From positions 312,270-376,269 of the forward strand of contig VZRG01000290.1 of assembly GCA_013397435.1 (NCBI GenBank): a DNA stretch of 64,000 nt, read 5' to 3'. Below, in pieces: positions 39,240 to 53,589 of this stretch (position 1 is its first letter; every line of letters starts with the position of its first letter). The notes under the pieces are model-generated. The model ran no database searches and was not told the origin of the DNA. It worked only from the letters and a program-made list of their open reading frames with translations. This stretch comes from Erythrocercus mccallii. Its lineage: Eukaryota; Chordata; Aves; Passeriformes; Dicruridae. A program made the position numbers and the translations under genes.

Positions 39240-42200
39240 ATTTCTTTTTCTATTGAACAAGAGCAGTGCATCAAAAAAAGAGGAAGTCAGACTGTGTGAA
39301 CAGAGTAATTTATTTACTCCCAACAGCTGTTGTGTGGACCACAAGGGCTAAATTCTGTGAGCGAAACACTACTGCCAGTGTGTATAAAAAGAAAACCATA
39401 AAAGAAAATAATGAAAAGGTTTTCATAATACAAGTTAGAATTTGCTTTTAACTTGATTCTGTGGAATCACCGTATCTTAATTTGTATATATTAACAGATG
39501 AAACTAATAAGAACAGAACTTCTCTGTGCCCCTGCACTGACCCTCTCAGATATTTAATAATATGAGAGCTCTTGCATAAATAATAACATTTGAGTACCAA
39601 AAAAACAAAACACCTTGTTTCTTAGACATCTGTGTATTTGATCTCCTACTCAGTCTCTCTGACTCCCCACCTTTCATAATGTTCCCAGATCTTTCCATGT
39701 CTTACATGACAATTCAAGGCGGCAAGAGGTGGTTTAATTTTGGGTAGTCCTGCCTTAAATACCAGCTGGGCTAGATTGGTTAATACGGTCATGCTGGCAG
39801 GGCTGCCAATTGTTGAAGTAGAGAAGGTAGAGTTCCTGAGTCAATCCTTGCTTTCCTCAGAGGAAACATTAATTGCGTGATGAAAGGGGTGTTATTTGTA
39901 AAGAATAACATATGTAATCTAGCACAAAAGAGCACCAGGAAATTGTTAATTATGCATGTAACACAAGGCAGTATTGATTACCACTAATAACAGAGCAGCA
40001 GAACTCTCGTGGACTAAATTTACTCTCTGTCTGTGATGTAAGAACAAAACTACCACATGAATAACAACCTTAGATACAGAATAGAGCTGAATATTTTCTC
40101 ATTTATTTCTCATTTATTTAAAGCAGCAGACTAAATGCTTTTGCATAGAAAAGAATTTTCATGGTGAAGTTAGAGTAAGAAAATATTTCTTGACTTCCTG
40201 TATGAAACATTTACTGCAATCTAAGGATAAATTCTTGTTAAACATTGAACTTTGCGTACTATTACCTTCTTTGGTAAAAGATATGGTACAACTAGTGTTT
40301 ATTATTATTATGTTGATTTTGATCAAATTGAACACTACAGTAATTCCAATGATGCAATTATCTGTCAGGATTTTTTTGAAAAGAGAGATGTTTTATAGGG
40401 AGTGCCCAGTATGAAAACAAACTAGCAAACAAACAAGCAAACCATTGTGGGGATACCAGCTTCAAGGCTTATTATGGTAACTTTGTATAAATGTTCAACT
40501 CTAATGTTACAGGTATTTCCACAGAATTGAATGCAAGTCGAAGTTGTATGAAGCAGGACACTGTGGATTTATAAGAGCATATATTGAATGTATGTCCTTC
40601 ATGCATCTGTGGCAGCCTTCTCTGCTGTTTAATTGTATCTAACCCTCTGTACAATTTGACTTTTTTGTTGTTACCCAAGAATATATATCAGAAACTCTCA
40701 ACATTAGAAACGACAGGCCACATGAAGCCTGCACATGACATCCGTCCTAGAAAGAGCTAGCTATGGTGGAAAGCAGATGTGGGTGTAGCTCAGAGCAGGA
40801 GCCAGGGATGTGTACCCCACCTGTGAGACTTTCATCACTGAGCTCCCTGCAGATACATTCCACTGGAAGTGCTCTGTGCCAGGGGTGTGGGAGGGTGTAA
40901 TTATAGTGAGAGATTCTGAGGCCACTATGGTTATCACTGAGGAATAACAAAAGAGCATGGCTTTTGGGACTTCACAGATCTGAACCTGTCTGAGAGTAAT
41001 ACAGATAGATAAATAATGGGTATGTTTACTCTGAGCAATAAGAATGGAACAGTACAGGTGAGGAGGATTCAAATACTATAGCTTATACTTTGATGATGTA
41101 CTTGAGATAATAGTTCTCCATTAATCTCATGCTTTCCTTTGTATCATTTCCAGGTTTACATTTGCAGCATGTGTGTAAGCAACGGAACAAGCAGAACCTG
41201 TGTACATGCTCGTGGTCTGTCATTCTAGCAAGGTTTTTAGAGTACATATGACAGTCACCCTAACAGGTCTTACAGCAAAGCTCACATTACTGAGAGTAAA
41301 GCAAAGATTAAAGAGTAATAACTTATTTGCCTCTCTGCTACCTGTTGGCCCTTTTAGAACTTTAGGATCCACAAGCACACATTTATGTGCACATACAATC
41401 GAACCCATTCCAGAAAAGAACAGACACTAAATTTAATGACGGTTGAGAAGGCAAGTTGTTAATGTGCTAAATTTTTCCTTTTGTAGTTCATCTTTCCTGA
41501 CCTGCCAGGGGCCTACTTTTTCCCCAATACTGCCTTGTTTCTCCAAATGGATCAACAAAATAGGCATCATCTCACTCCATCTACACAAAATATTAACAGT
41601 ATTTTGTGTGGAAACAAGACATACTGTTTCATAATGCTATTGACTGTAATCTCTGCCTATGTTAAACTAAGTCGCTGCATTTGCTGATTATATGAAGATG
41701 CATTTCTACAAGTAATAGTAGCAATAAACAGTAAGATTGTCATGTTTTAAATAGGGGTTGGGACTTCAGTATAACAGCAGTGAAAATAATTACAATATAA
41801 TGATTTAGGATAAATCATGGTGAAAAGCATATATCTACAGCATTCAAGATAGTAAATCATGTTACACAAAAAATATGTAGTGGGTTCAAAACTGCATTAG
41901 ACTGGAACTTTAAAAGGCATTATTAGATTCCACATGGACCTGTTCAACTATTTAGGTACTTCAATTTCAATTAAACTTGACTTTGAGGTTAGGTTGTAAA
42001 TATATGAATGTGACTATAAACAAGTATCTGTAAAACTGTGTATCAGGAAAAAAAAAACAAAAACCATACTTATCTACTCATAAATTAGTTTTTTATGCCA
42101 GTGTGCATCATTTTGCCAAAGACTTCTCTTGTGTGTGACAAAACTGCTGAAGTTTTGATTCTGCTGAACCACTCCACTTATTCCTTAATAGCAGAAGCCT

Positions 42201-43840
42201 GATTATTTTAACTTAGGTTGTCACGTTGTGAATCCTTGCTCCTTGGGTGCAGAAAGAACACAGTGCTTTTCACTAAGACGGTAGAAAATTACAGAATAAA
42301 TTGTCTTACTGATTAAAAGGAAATGTAGATGTTTTACCATAAGCCTCAGGGCGAGTTCATCCATAAATCTAAACTTTTCCTTTAAAGGGTTTACATAATC
42401 TACAAAGGAAGCTTTTTCAGTTTGCTTAATGTTTATGGGATTCTGACCTGATTCAGAGTCGCTTGGAAACATTCTTGCTTTAGAAAAAAATGAGTCTTTG
42501 CTGGATTCAGTGATATGAATATTTATTTATGGCTAGATTGTGCCTTCAGGCAAAACCTGGAGTGAAAACTGATGCATAATTAGCATTGTCCCAGAAGGAG
42601 CCCTGGAAGGTATAGTGCCTTAGGAATAACCTTCAAGCTCAATCTCCTTTTTCTTCACTTCCTGCTTCAGGGATTCAGTTATTTTAACACAACAGAATTA
42701 AAAATTGATTGTTGTTCAAACATGGCATCTAAAGATTATATTCTCTTGGGTGTAAACCTACCCATTTAATACAATCACTCTGCCTACACCACAATGTATT
42801 TACACTGTTTTTGATTTTGTTTTCCTTTAGAATGGGTCATTTAAGATTATAATGCCTTGCTCTTATTCCACATGCAGTAAAACTGCCTCTAGTTTGACCT
42901 GATTTTAGAGAGGCCATATGTCTGATACATATATAGACTTTTCTGAAGTACCAGGATCAAGATTCCATTCCAGAAATGTCTCTTTCTTCTGTCAGTTATT
43001 GTTAATCACTTTGACTGTGTTGTGATCCAATTCTAAGCACTTCATTAGTATTATATTGCTATAGGGGAATTTGATTTGTCATTAAATGTGAAGGAATAGG
43101 AAGAATATGAAGATAAGATTAAATGCTTCTTTTACAGTTTAGAGTCACATATTTTTTGAGAAACAGCTGTATTTGAGTGCCCTCATTGGCAACTGCTGCT
43201 TTATCAATTGTAGTTCTGCTTCCTGATGGCATAATACCACTCTGCTTTCTAACTTCTCTCTTAGAGATTGAATTAGTGTTTGTCTTTCTCCAGTAAATTC
43301 TTAATCCTTCCTTCTCTGCCAATCACTTCTCACCTGCTTAAGTATTTCAGAGAAGTGGATGTATCCTCTTCATACTGCAGCTGTGCCAGCAAAGAAAGTC
43401 ACTGCTTGCCACCCTCAAATATAGCAATGTCTTCCTCTGCTAGTCAAATGATTGTCTCCTAACCTATTTCAGTCAGAGTGTTTTAGCTTTATCACTTTAA
43501 AGAGTAGTTCTTTGTTAACTTGACACATTTTTGTCTGAGATGAGCTCTGAAGAACTCACATGTGCAGTTGAATTAGCTTCTAGCAAGAAAAGAGATAAAA
43601 GCAGATGACAGAAAGGGTGGGATTTAGTCAAGAAATGGTAAATGCTTTCATGACTATAACCGAGAATGGAAGAGAATGCATCTTCTAAATTGAAGACCAA
43701 CCTTAAAAAATTATTTCATTTACATTCAGATCTTGAACAGAAACAGATATTATCTGTTTTTGTGTATATGTGTGTTTGAGCAAGTTGTACGTGCAACGGG
43801 GAGAGCAGAGCAGAAAATTACTAGGGCTCTGCATCCTCTG

Positions 43841-43898
43841 TATATACCTATATACCTATATATACCTATATATACACCTATATATACCTATATACCTA
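43841..43898. repeat. TATACC/TATATACC compound microsatellite
   Basis: Tandem TATACC and TATATACC units with slight variation (tatatacctatatacctata...). The overlapping ORF 43733-43984 shows this as Tyr-Ile-Pro repeats and is not a gene. Confidence 0.9.
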
Positions 43899-45201
43899 TT
43901 GCAAGGATAGACAGAATGGAAGAAATATTAACTGAATGTAAAAATAACGGTGAAAATGCAAAGTTTTCAGTAGGCATAATTTGACACAATTTATACTCTT
44001 ATCTTACAGGAGAAAAAGTAAAAGTGTGCTAGCATATGACATCATTCTCTTGTTGTCAGGTTTTGCATCCTACCCACATGGCTATTTCTCCATCTAAACA
44101 GAAATATTAAGGAGTATAGCATTGATAAAAAAATTAGTGGTTTTCTGATTATGCTGTCAGTATGCTGTTTATCTTCCCTGTGTATAAGCATTTAGAAAAA
44201 AGAGTGCTTCCCAAGGGAAGGTGTAAAAAACAAGTGGGAAATAACAAACTTACTGTGGCTTATGACAGGGAAAACTTCAACCATGCATTTAAATATCTGT
44301 CATATTTTCAAAATGACAATACTAGATAAAATAAAAAAAAAAAATCACATACCTGTATTCTGATGCTTCTACCTAAGCTTTAGGGACTAGCATTAAGGTT
44401 AGACTAAGAAAAGAAAGGAAGAAATAAGGTAAGACAAAGACTCAACTTGTTTGGCTTTAGTCTTAAATAATTAGTCACCTGATTACAGTTGGTGTGCAAT
44501 ATTTGGCTCTAATCACAGTTGCCGCTGCTGTTCCAGCTATTTGAATACTCTGCTTGGCACCAGCTCCACCGTCAACCACAGTTTAGCTACTGCAGAGTCC
44601 AGCATGTGCATTGGAGACACTGGCAATGACACTGTTCCGATACCTTCAGCAGCCTGGTTCTGCGTAGGAATTGTTTCTTCACCTAAGCTGAAGCCTGGTT
44701 TGGGAGCACAAGAGCACAACATCCATACCATGTAGGAAAAGCTTACCTTTAAGTCCTGCCTTAAAGTTCTACTTACCACACTTCATTAAAAAAAAAAAAG
44801 ACAGGTCCCTTCCCCCACTGCAAAAAACACAACCCCCTGACTGAACACATGTATGTATTTTATCTTTAAAGAGGAAATATGCTTATCATGAGAGTGATCC
44901 ATCTGATATTTCTCCCCTGATTTACTTGCTCCTATGTTTACTATATATATAATCATACCATCAAGCCAGGCCTTCCTTCATGTTCTACACATTTATCTTT
45001 CTTATATTTAGGATGCTTTTTAGTTCTGTTTTCCTTTTAGCATTTTCTTAAGCCAAGGAAGTTTCTATTCATGACCAACCATAAACATCACAGAAATACA
45101 ACAATTTTAATTTACTCAAGCAAACCTCTCTTGGCCACGGTGATCATGTGGACAAGCTGAAAAAGTGCTGACTGAATGCGATGTGTGCATTGCATTGCGA
45201 C

Positions 45202-45235
45202 GGGTTACATCACTAGTCGTGACATGATGTAACCC
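45202..45235. repeat. 11-bp perfect inverted repeat in a local CpG-rich patch
   Basis: GGGTTACATCA (45202-45212) and TGATGTAACCC (45225-45235) are exact reverse complements separated by 12 nt. The loop contains part of a second small hairpin (TCAC-tagtc-GTGA). A third TGATGTAA copy follows at 45245-45252 as a direct repeat. The patch 45175-45265 has several CpGs (gcgatg, gcgacg, tcgtg, aacgc, gcgtcg), unusual in this CpG-poor region. TGATGTAA resembles bZIP (C/EBP-ATF or PAR-type) sites. Its origin is unknown. Confidence 0.6.
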
Positions 45236-45389
45236 AACGCAGCATGATGTAAGCGTCGTGATACATTGGAGATTTAAAGAAACATCAGCATTCTTTTCTC
45301 TCCCTCTGCCCATTTCCAGGAATGTACTTTCATTCATGGTCTACTAGTTACAAACCCATCCCTCTTGTGAGTCTGTGAATGTTCATGTC

Positions 45390-45467
45390 TTATTCTTATT
45401 CTTATTCTTATTCTTATTCTTATTCTTATTCTTATTCTTATTCTTATTCTTATTCTTATTCTTATTC
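45390..45467. repeat. (TTATTC)13 hexanucleotide repeat
   Basis: Thirteen perfect copies of TTATTC occupy 78 bp without interruption, implying a recent and probably length-variable expansion. It lies about 150 bp downstream of the CpG-rich inverted repeat. Confidence 0.95.
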
Positions 45468-48400
45468 ATTTCTAAATATTATCCTTAGTTATAATAATAT
45501 TTTCCCTTCTAATTATGGGCAATGCGGCCTCAGTCCTTAAAAGAGGTGATATGTTAATTCTGCATATGTACATATTTAGGTACAGCTGCTCTCTGTCAGT
45601 TATCATAGATTTCAGATGGAAATTTAAAAGAAAATTAGGCATGCTGTGTTTAAAATGCTTCATAGGTCTGAAGGGTAAAAATTATTTATTTTGATTTTAA
45701 AATTGTGTAGCCAAATCATAGATTGAAGCACCTTTGATTTGTATTGCCAGTTGCATGTGGGAAGCTGTGCCAGGCTCATGGCTTTTTAAGTTTTTTTCTT
45801 TTTTTGTATTACAACTTGGTGTATTTTTTGCAACATCACTGCAGTTCTGAATCAGTTCAGACTGTCTTCTGTGTGGATGTTAGGGTGATTTTTCATGCGA
45901 CAATGGCTTCCTATTACCATTGCTGCTTTCAGGACAGAGTTTTGTGTGTTCCTTTTATTATTGTGTCCATTCTGAAATTAAGTTAGCAGACATATATACT
46001 GCAAATTTTAATTAACCTTAGAAACTGAGTTGCAATTCTTTTGTATACTTGTGTACAAGTACTTGTGTGATTGATTATGATGTTTTGAGAAAGTCTATTT
46101 TTAAAAAAATATAAAGCATGTGTAATTTTCCAAGCGTGAACAGAGGCCCACATGTTATTGCCTAACAAAATGATATTCCTTTTATGATCATAAAGATGGA
46201 ACAGAGTATGATCAAATAGTACAGCAAGCTTTAAAGGTTGAATAAAATCCACAAGAACAAAAACAACATTTTTGGAAACTTAATTCTAGGATTCTCTGAC
46301 CCCATGTGAGAACTAGGGACAGTAACTAATCCTTCTTTGATGCTAATATCAGTTTAGCATGTGCTTTTGATTTCACTGCTACCATATCTTAAATAATGAT
46401 GTTTTTATAAAAGTCAATTTTCTCCACAACATCATTAAAAACTGAGGTTGAAAGTGTTTTAGGACCACACAAAATATTTTTATCCCATTCCTTTCTTTCA
46501 AACTGTCACTCCTCTCATGCATCAGAGTAAAGAATCCTAATGGAATCCTGAGGAAGTCCTAAGGGACTTCTGTGTGAACTATACTGTGATTTCTTCCCAG
46601 AGAGTTTGGTGATAGATCTATGCCATGAAACACACAGTTCACCATCTCTGCCCCATAACTTTTATTTTGAACACAAATCAGTCCTACTTATCTCAGTTAA
46701 ATTAGACATGTGTGGTTTGCCTTTTTTTCAGTTATTGGTGCCAGCCATATGGTGTAACATGCTCAAATGCTAATAATACTACCAAATGCTAATAAATATT
46801 TGAAGGTTTTTTTGCATTATGTCTTTGTCACTTTTTAAAAGTGTTTATTGGTTTTGAGTTGTTAAAGATTAATATCCTTTAAATATATTCAGTTCTTTGG
46901 AGGAATTCAACACTGCATTTTCACAGAAAAGTTGGCTTACTTAATACATGAGCTGTGTAAAGGACCAATTCAACAGTGTTCTAATTCCTGTTATTTTTTC
47001 TGTTCTCTGGATGTTATTGACAGTTCTAATTGAATCTCTTCACATACAAAATCATTTTTGTCTTCTAGAATTATAGAGTACTGATGGAAGACTTTCTGCT
47101 ATATGCTGTGTAAAAAAGAATATGGATGTCAATGTATCATTCCTGATAAAACCTGCTATACCTGGTTATTATACATTAATGTACAGTATTTCTGTATTTT
47201 CAGAATAATTTCATGCTGTGCATTGATATTCTGAGTGTTGCATTTGGAATTTTTTTTTTTTTAAGGTTCTCATCATTATGACTAGAGTAATGCCCAAGCC
47301 TTTCTCTTTGGAAATTATGGGTAATTTGGAATCTAACAATCATGTATCTGGCTCCAGTTATTGCTTCCACTGTGTATGACTATTAGTTTTTAAGCAGACT
47401 ACTTTAGAAGTACATCCAGCTCTGTGCTATTTACTTTTGATTCAGAGGAAAAAAAGAGAAAGAAATACACCTTTTTAGAAAACTGGGGCAGGCATTGCTT
47501 ATCTCTACAGACTGTAGCGTGAATGCTCATATTTCACAGGCATGTAGATGTTTGTGTGACTTAAGTTAAAAACCATAGCCTTTAAGTTTAAAAAACATAA
47601 CTCCCTCATTTCCCTAGCTTTATAAACTGTCTTTGAAGATATTCATATTCTTTCTAGCCTCGGCTCATGTAGCTTCTGTGCCTGGCAAATTGTACAATAT
47701 GATATTTCATCCTCTTTTCCAGATCATTAACAGAATATTAAACATCAGATTAATATACAGAATATTTCTCTAGACCAATAATCTTTTGCTAGGTTGAAAA
47801 TTGACCTCTGGTTACAATATAACACACCCTGTGTAGCTCATTTTTAATCCTTGACATTACTTCACCTTTTCTCAGTGAATAATTATGTTCTCAATATCTC
47901 ATGGAAAATGGTTTATGAAAGGTTTTTTTACATTTTATCAACATTTTTTAAATCAAGATTTCCAGGAGATCAAAGAGTGATACTTGTTCTGTAAAGAGAG
48001 CTAGGGCTTATTTTCTGTGTATGTATATAAATGGTCTATGATGCTTCTAATGACTGTTTTCCTTAGGCTACAGTAACTTATTACCTTGATTTTAATACAT
48101 ACATGTTCCTACTAATCTCTTATGGTATTGTTATTTTTTTTATTTAGACACTGAAGCATTTCACTGGGAAATCAATAATTTTATTTGCAACCCCTTTTTG
48201 GGAATAACATACTGGCTTATAATTAATGCATGTAGGTATATAGGTGGTATTAATTATTCTTCTGTCAGTTCAGTTTATCAAAATATGGCTTGTTTAACTC
48301 TCTTTTATGTGTCTTTAATTCCTGACTACTCTAAGAGAAATGCATATCAACTTGTTGCTTCTTGAAAAACTAGACACCTAGAGAAGAAAAGGAGAGTAGA

Positions 48401-48526
48401 ACAAGGTGATATTAACAAGAATTAAGTAGAGAAACTGAAATAGCATTCAAATATTACTGAATGCTGAAAGATGGAGAATAACTGAAGAGAACAAGAGATT
48501 GAATTAATTTTGATATTCTATGGTGT

Positions 48527-49119
48527 TGTCATGGTATACCCTAGCTGGCTCACTCACATGTTCGCTCATTCCTCCCCCAGTGAGATGGAGTGTTGTATTG
48601 TAAGGTCAAAAGTGAGAAAATTCATGGGTTGAAATAAAGGCAGTTTAATAGATAAAGCAAAAGCTGTGCACACAGGCAAAACAAAACAAGGGATTCACTC
48701 ATTGCTTCCTATGTGCAGGCAGTTCAGTCTGTGTTCAGCCATCTCCAGGAAAGCCAGGATCTATCATGTGTAACAATTACTTTGGAAGACAAATGTCACC
48801 GGTGAATATCCCCCTGCCTTCCTCCTTCATGTCCTGCTTTATATGCTGAGCATGAAGCCATATGGTGTGGGACATGGCTTGGGTCAGTTGGCGTGTTCTG
48901 TCCCTGGCTGTGTCCCCTCCCAGCGCCTTGTACATCCCTGGTTCCCATGCTGGTGAAGTAGGGTGGGGTGAGAGGCAGAAAAGATCTTGATTCTGTGCAA
49001 GCTCAGCAATAGCTCAAAACATTCCTGCATTACCAACAATGTTTCCAGCACAAATCCAAAACATAACCATGCAAGCTACTGGAAAGAAAATTATCTCTAC
49101 CCCAACCAAAACAAGAAGA
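48527..49119 (-). mobile_element. ERVL-type solo LTR, minus strand
   Basis: On the minus strand this reads as a member of a very common avian ERVL LTR group. It has a gttggggtagagataattttc start, then gttttggatttgtgctgg, gggaggggacacagcc, a TATA box in gcatataaagcagg (plus 48834-48848), tctattaaactgcctttatt, and the hallmark caacccatgaattttctcac followed by actgggggaggaatgagcga. It ends accatgaca. It is full length (about 593 bp) but diverged. There are no internal retroviral genes. Flanks GGTGT (left) and GGTTG (right) may be a decayed 5-bp target duplication. Confidence 0.88.
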
Positions 49120-49874
49120 GGTTGTAAAGTACATATTGTGGGTAGTTAAGCATGATCCTAGGGTAAAGTTAATGGACAAATTAAAACATAATGACACAAA
49201 AAAAAGAGGGAGAAGAACCAAAGTCTTGTAAGGAAAAGATAAGAATATCACTTTAGAAAGTTTAATCACTGTGAGGGAAAATAATGGTGTCAGAGGATGC
49301 AAAAACATGGAGAGGAAAGTAGGAAGAGTTGGAAGATAACTTGTCAGATGATGTTGGTTTCTTGGTGTGAAAATCTGGGAGCTACTCTTGAGAGAGGGAA
49401 CACTATCAATTACTTTAATGATCTTGTTTGTACCATACTGCTGTATTAATGAATTTGAAATCTATTTTCAAAGGCAAGAGTCTGAATCACAAATGAAGGG
49501 TTGTTACTGGAATTGCTACTTTTTACAAAAATCTCTAATAAGCTTCCAAGGGAAATTTATTTAGAGACCTGTGAAATGAGATACTAAAATGAAATGTGGT
49601 AAAGTCAATATGGGACAGAGAACGGCAGTGCACTTTGATCATGAGGAAAATTATATCACCAGAGTTAAAGTATGGATGACAGCAGGGGTTTATTTTGAAA
49701 TGCTAAAATGTAGAAAGTTGTTTACACTGAGCCCTATATGCAGTTTTGCAGAATCTCCCATCATAGATTTGGTGAAAGGATTATTAAACTTATTCCAAAC
49801 CTAATGTGTCATAGATTTTAGAAAACATGCAAAATAAAACCACAGCCCTCAGTAGTGGTGAACGTGCTTGGTTT

Positions 49875-50504
49875 TATGCAGCCCAGATTTTGATTTGCTT
49901 TCTGGGCTGTAAGCCCACACTGACATCTCATGTCCAATTTTTTCATCCACCAGTATTCCAAAATCCTTCTCTGCAGGGCTGCTCTCAGTTCATTCATTGC
50001 CAGTCTCTACTGATGCTGAAATGTCCAGACCCAGGTGCAGGACCTTGTACTTGGCCTTGTTGAATTTCATGGGGATCACACTGGGTGACTGTTCAAGCCT
50101 GCCAAGGTCCCTCTCTTGGCAGGGCAGCCCTTCTCTTCCATGTGTCAACTATACCACACAGCTTGATGCTGTCTGCAAACTTGTTGAAGGTGCACTCAAT
50201 CCCACTGTGTCATTGATAGAGATATTAAATAGTATTGGTCCTAATACAGACCCTTGAGGGACACCACTGGTTACTGGTTTCCACTTGGACAGTGAGCTAT
50301 TGACTATTTCATTAGCAGCCACGCAGTCAATTCCTAATCCATCTAAATAGCCCTTCCATCAAATGTTTGTCTCCCTAATTTATCAGCAAGATTGTTGTAG
50401 GGAACCACACCAAAGACCTTTCAGAAGCAGAGATAGATAACATCCATAGCTTTTCCCTTATCTCGTAATAATCATGGAAGGCCACTGGATTAGTCAGGCA
50501 TAAT
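49875..50504 (-). mobile_element. CR1 LINE ORF2 fragment, antisense
   Basis: The reverse complement of the CR1 reverse-transcriptase region is recognisable in segments such as ggtgcaggaccttgtacttg, tgatgctgtctgcaaacttg, gggacaccactggttactgg, and gaaggccactggattagtca. Both ends are truncated and the frame is broken. The plus-strand ORFs here (49827-50063 and 49997-50257) are shadows of the repeat. Confidence 0.9.
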
Positions 50505-53500
50505 GTATTGATGATTTTGTTTTCCTTTCTCTGTTTTCTGTGACCAATTTTATTTAGGGTTTATTGGTAAGACGTATGAAATTACCCAGAGTGGTACTTG
50601 AAAAGCAAAATACAGTGCAACGGACATTCTCAGATTTTTCCTCTGTTGCTAAAGGACACAGGCATGAAAGCCTAAAAAGAGTGTGAGAACTTGGTAAATG
50701 TCACACATGTACAACCACGTACACATATCGTGGAACTAATGGAATTTGCCTTTTGGCAGCTTCCCAGCTGAGGAACAACTACTACAGAAATTACCTTTCA
50801 CCTGGTGCTTTTGTTCCTTTCAAATTATGCCTCAGGAGAAAAACTGTTGGCAGAAAATGAGTGTTCTTTAGAGGGGAGGGAAGAGTTTAAAGGCACAAGG
50901 TAAGTTAATCTGCTACACCACGTGGTTTTTGTCAGGAGGCTTTGAGCTTAGACAGGAGGTTTGGTTGGTGCCAGGAGGAAACCCTGATAGATTTGATCAC
51001 AGCAATCTGTTTTTATTGTGTTTTTAATTCTAATACCTTTTCCTTGTTGCCATTAGTGGTAGGAAAGTTGGCTGAGGTGCCAGTATTTCTGGTTTGTTCA
51101 TGTAAGTGTATTTCAGTCCTGGTATGACTGACAGAGTAACAACAGCATACAGGCAGGTATAATTTTGATGTTGCACCAATTTTACCTTCAGACAACTTCA
51201 CTAAATCACTTTGTCAGTGACCTTCAACAGACTCAAGCTCTGTGGCTTATTTTCCTGAGCAAAACTGTCAATTACAACTAATTTCCTCAAATAGATGTTA
51301 GGTGTTTTAAATTGTAAATTGCACTGATTGAGAAAAGGAAACATTGAGCTCTCTTCTACAGCTGAATACAAATGCAGAACTAATTTTTTTCTATAGGACT
51401 TGAAGGTGCATATAACAACAAATAACATCAGCCCAACTACAATAATATTGCTTAAATAAATCCAGAGAAGAAAAGCTTGACCTGTTCCTTTTCACAAGAG
51501 CTACTTATATTTAGTCAAAGATGACTACAGTTCAACTTCTCATTAGTTGCATACATAAGCTGTATCATTTCACATCTAATTCCATGTAGTTCATATATAA
51601 TTCCTATGAAATGCAAAATTTATCTTGCCTTCCTTCAGATGGAATAGTAAATCATATTATACAATATTGATATAATTCTATTCTATTCTATTGTATCAAA
51701 TAGCACATCATGTGGTATTTACATTAAAAAGGGCTTTTTATATCTTGCTTCTACTTTCCTAATTCTATCAGATAATTATAATTGATAAACCACTGTTAAT
51801 TCCTTTCTAAATTTTGAGTAAACCATGAGCCCCAAAACTGAAAGTACAAAATGTGAATTATGCTTGGAACATTGCAAAATGGAAAGCCAAAATGAAATAC
51901 AAGTTCTCATCCAGTCTGTTCATTAGACAAAAGATTTTTCAAACCACACAGACATATAATCCACAAATTATTCAAAACCAACTGATATTTTCAAATAATG
52001 GACTTTAAATGAATCAAATACTAGTGAGCTCAGTGCTATGTTGCTTAATTTTGTTTTAAATCATGATTTGGACCAGTTTTGAGGCTAGCTTAATATAATT
52101 AATAATTGTATAACATGTACGAATCAAAATGGTCTGTGTTCTGCTTTAATATTGTAGATAAAATATCACAGCTTCATAATATGCCCAAAACTAATGCTTG
52201 GAAGAAATTAGACTACAAACAATACTGAATGCTGCAGGGTTTGTCTCTGATTTCCCCTTCCTCATCCCTCTTCCCTAATATTCTTCTGTGAAAACAAAAA
52301 AGTTTTACCAAGTTGATGACAAAAAGCATTGCAAGTTGTTTGGGATAAGGACGCTAATTTCTGTTTTGAAAAGTCATACATTTTCAGTCCTGAGTAATAA
52401 TGAATAAAATATTTACATGAACTTTATATTCAAGATTCTATCTTATTTCCTACACATCTGTTATTCAGTTCTAGGGAAAATCTTTGATGTGCTTGTACTA
52501 CTTTGGAAAGTATTAGAATAATTAAATATTCATATTTCACATTGTAAAGCTTTTCATCACACAACTTAGATCTCATTTTTCCCAAAAGTAGCTGTAGTAT
52601 ATTTTATTCTATGTTTTAAATCTATTCTCTTTTTATTAGCAACTTAGTTATGTGATAGTCTAATTGTTTAGTTGGTTTGGTATAATTAATTCCAGTAAGA
52701 TTTAATACATTGTTGTGTGTAGATGAAGATGTCACTAAGTATAGTAGAGAAAAAAAATCTGAAAGCATGGCTTATGCTAAAACCAAACCAAACAAACCAA
52801 AAAACCCCAAAACCCACAAAAGTTTTTATATCCATTGGATGTCTTATATGGACCTTCTATTTACCTGTAACTGAAACTCACAAGATTTCCAAATAAAAAC
52901 TAGGGGGTCAAAGATCCAGTAAACATCAAAATAATGTGCCAAACTATTATCTATCACAATGGAATAAAATTATAGTTTCACAGGATCCACTGACATAACA
53001 AACACAATTACATCCTGAATTCTCCAAAGGGAAACCACAAATTGAACTAGTCTTCAAAATGAAGAATTAAATAATTGCATCAAATAATTAGATGTATTCT
53101 TTAGAGTTGATTATTCAGTTCACAGCTTTCAGTGGTGCCTACAAATGTCCAAAGGGAGATTTTGCACAAACAGCTTCACCAGCACTTGCTAAATGCAGAG
53201 CTTGTTCAGTTGTCTGCATAGGGGGTTCGTTCTCAGTCATTTTAAATGGCACATGGGTACTTCTCTTAAGTATATTTGAAAATAATCATCCTTTAGTTAT
53301 AGGTAGTATTAAGTCAATGTTACTGAATTCTTTCTGAAAATTCTACTTGTCTACATTAAGTAGAATGTAGTTGCATCTAGGCTTAGGAATTTGACTATTA
53401 ATAAATGTTGAATTCTCTTCTAATTATTGGCAACTTATTGTAGTATACTCATCAAGTCAACAACCTTTTTCCACTCTGTGGCTAGTTGCACTCAACTTTT

Positions 53501-53589
53501 GTCTTACACTCACCGACTTGACAGTGCAGTATTAATATACTCTGAACAAAGTTTGCAGTGAGATTTTTAGATCCTATCAGTGTATGGCC

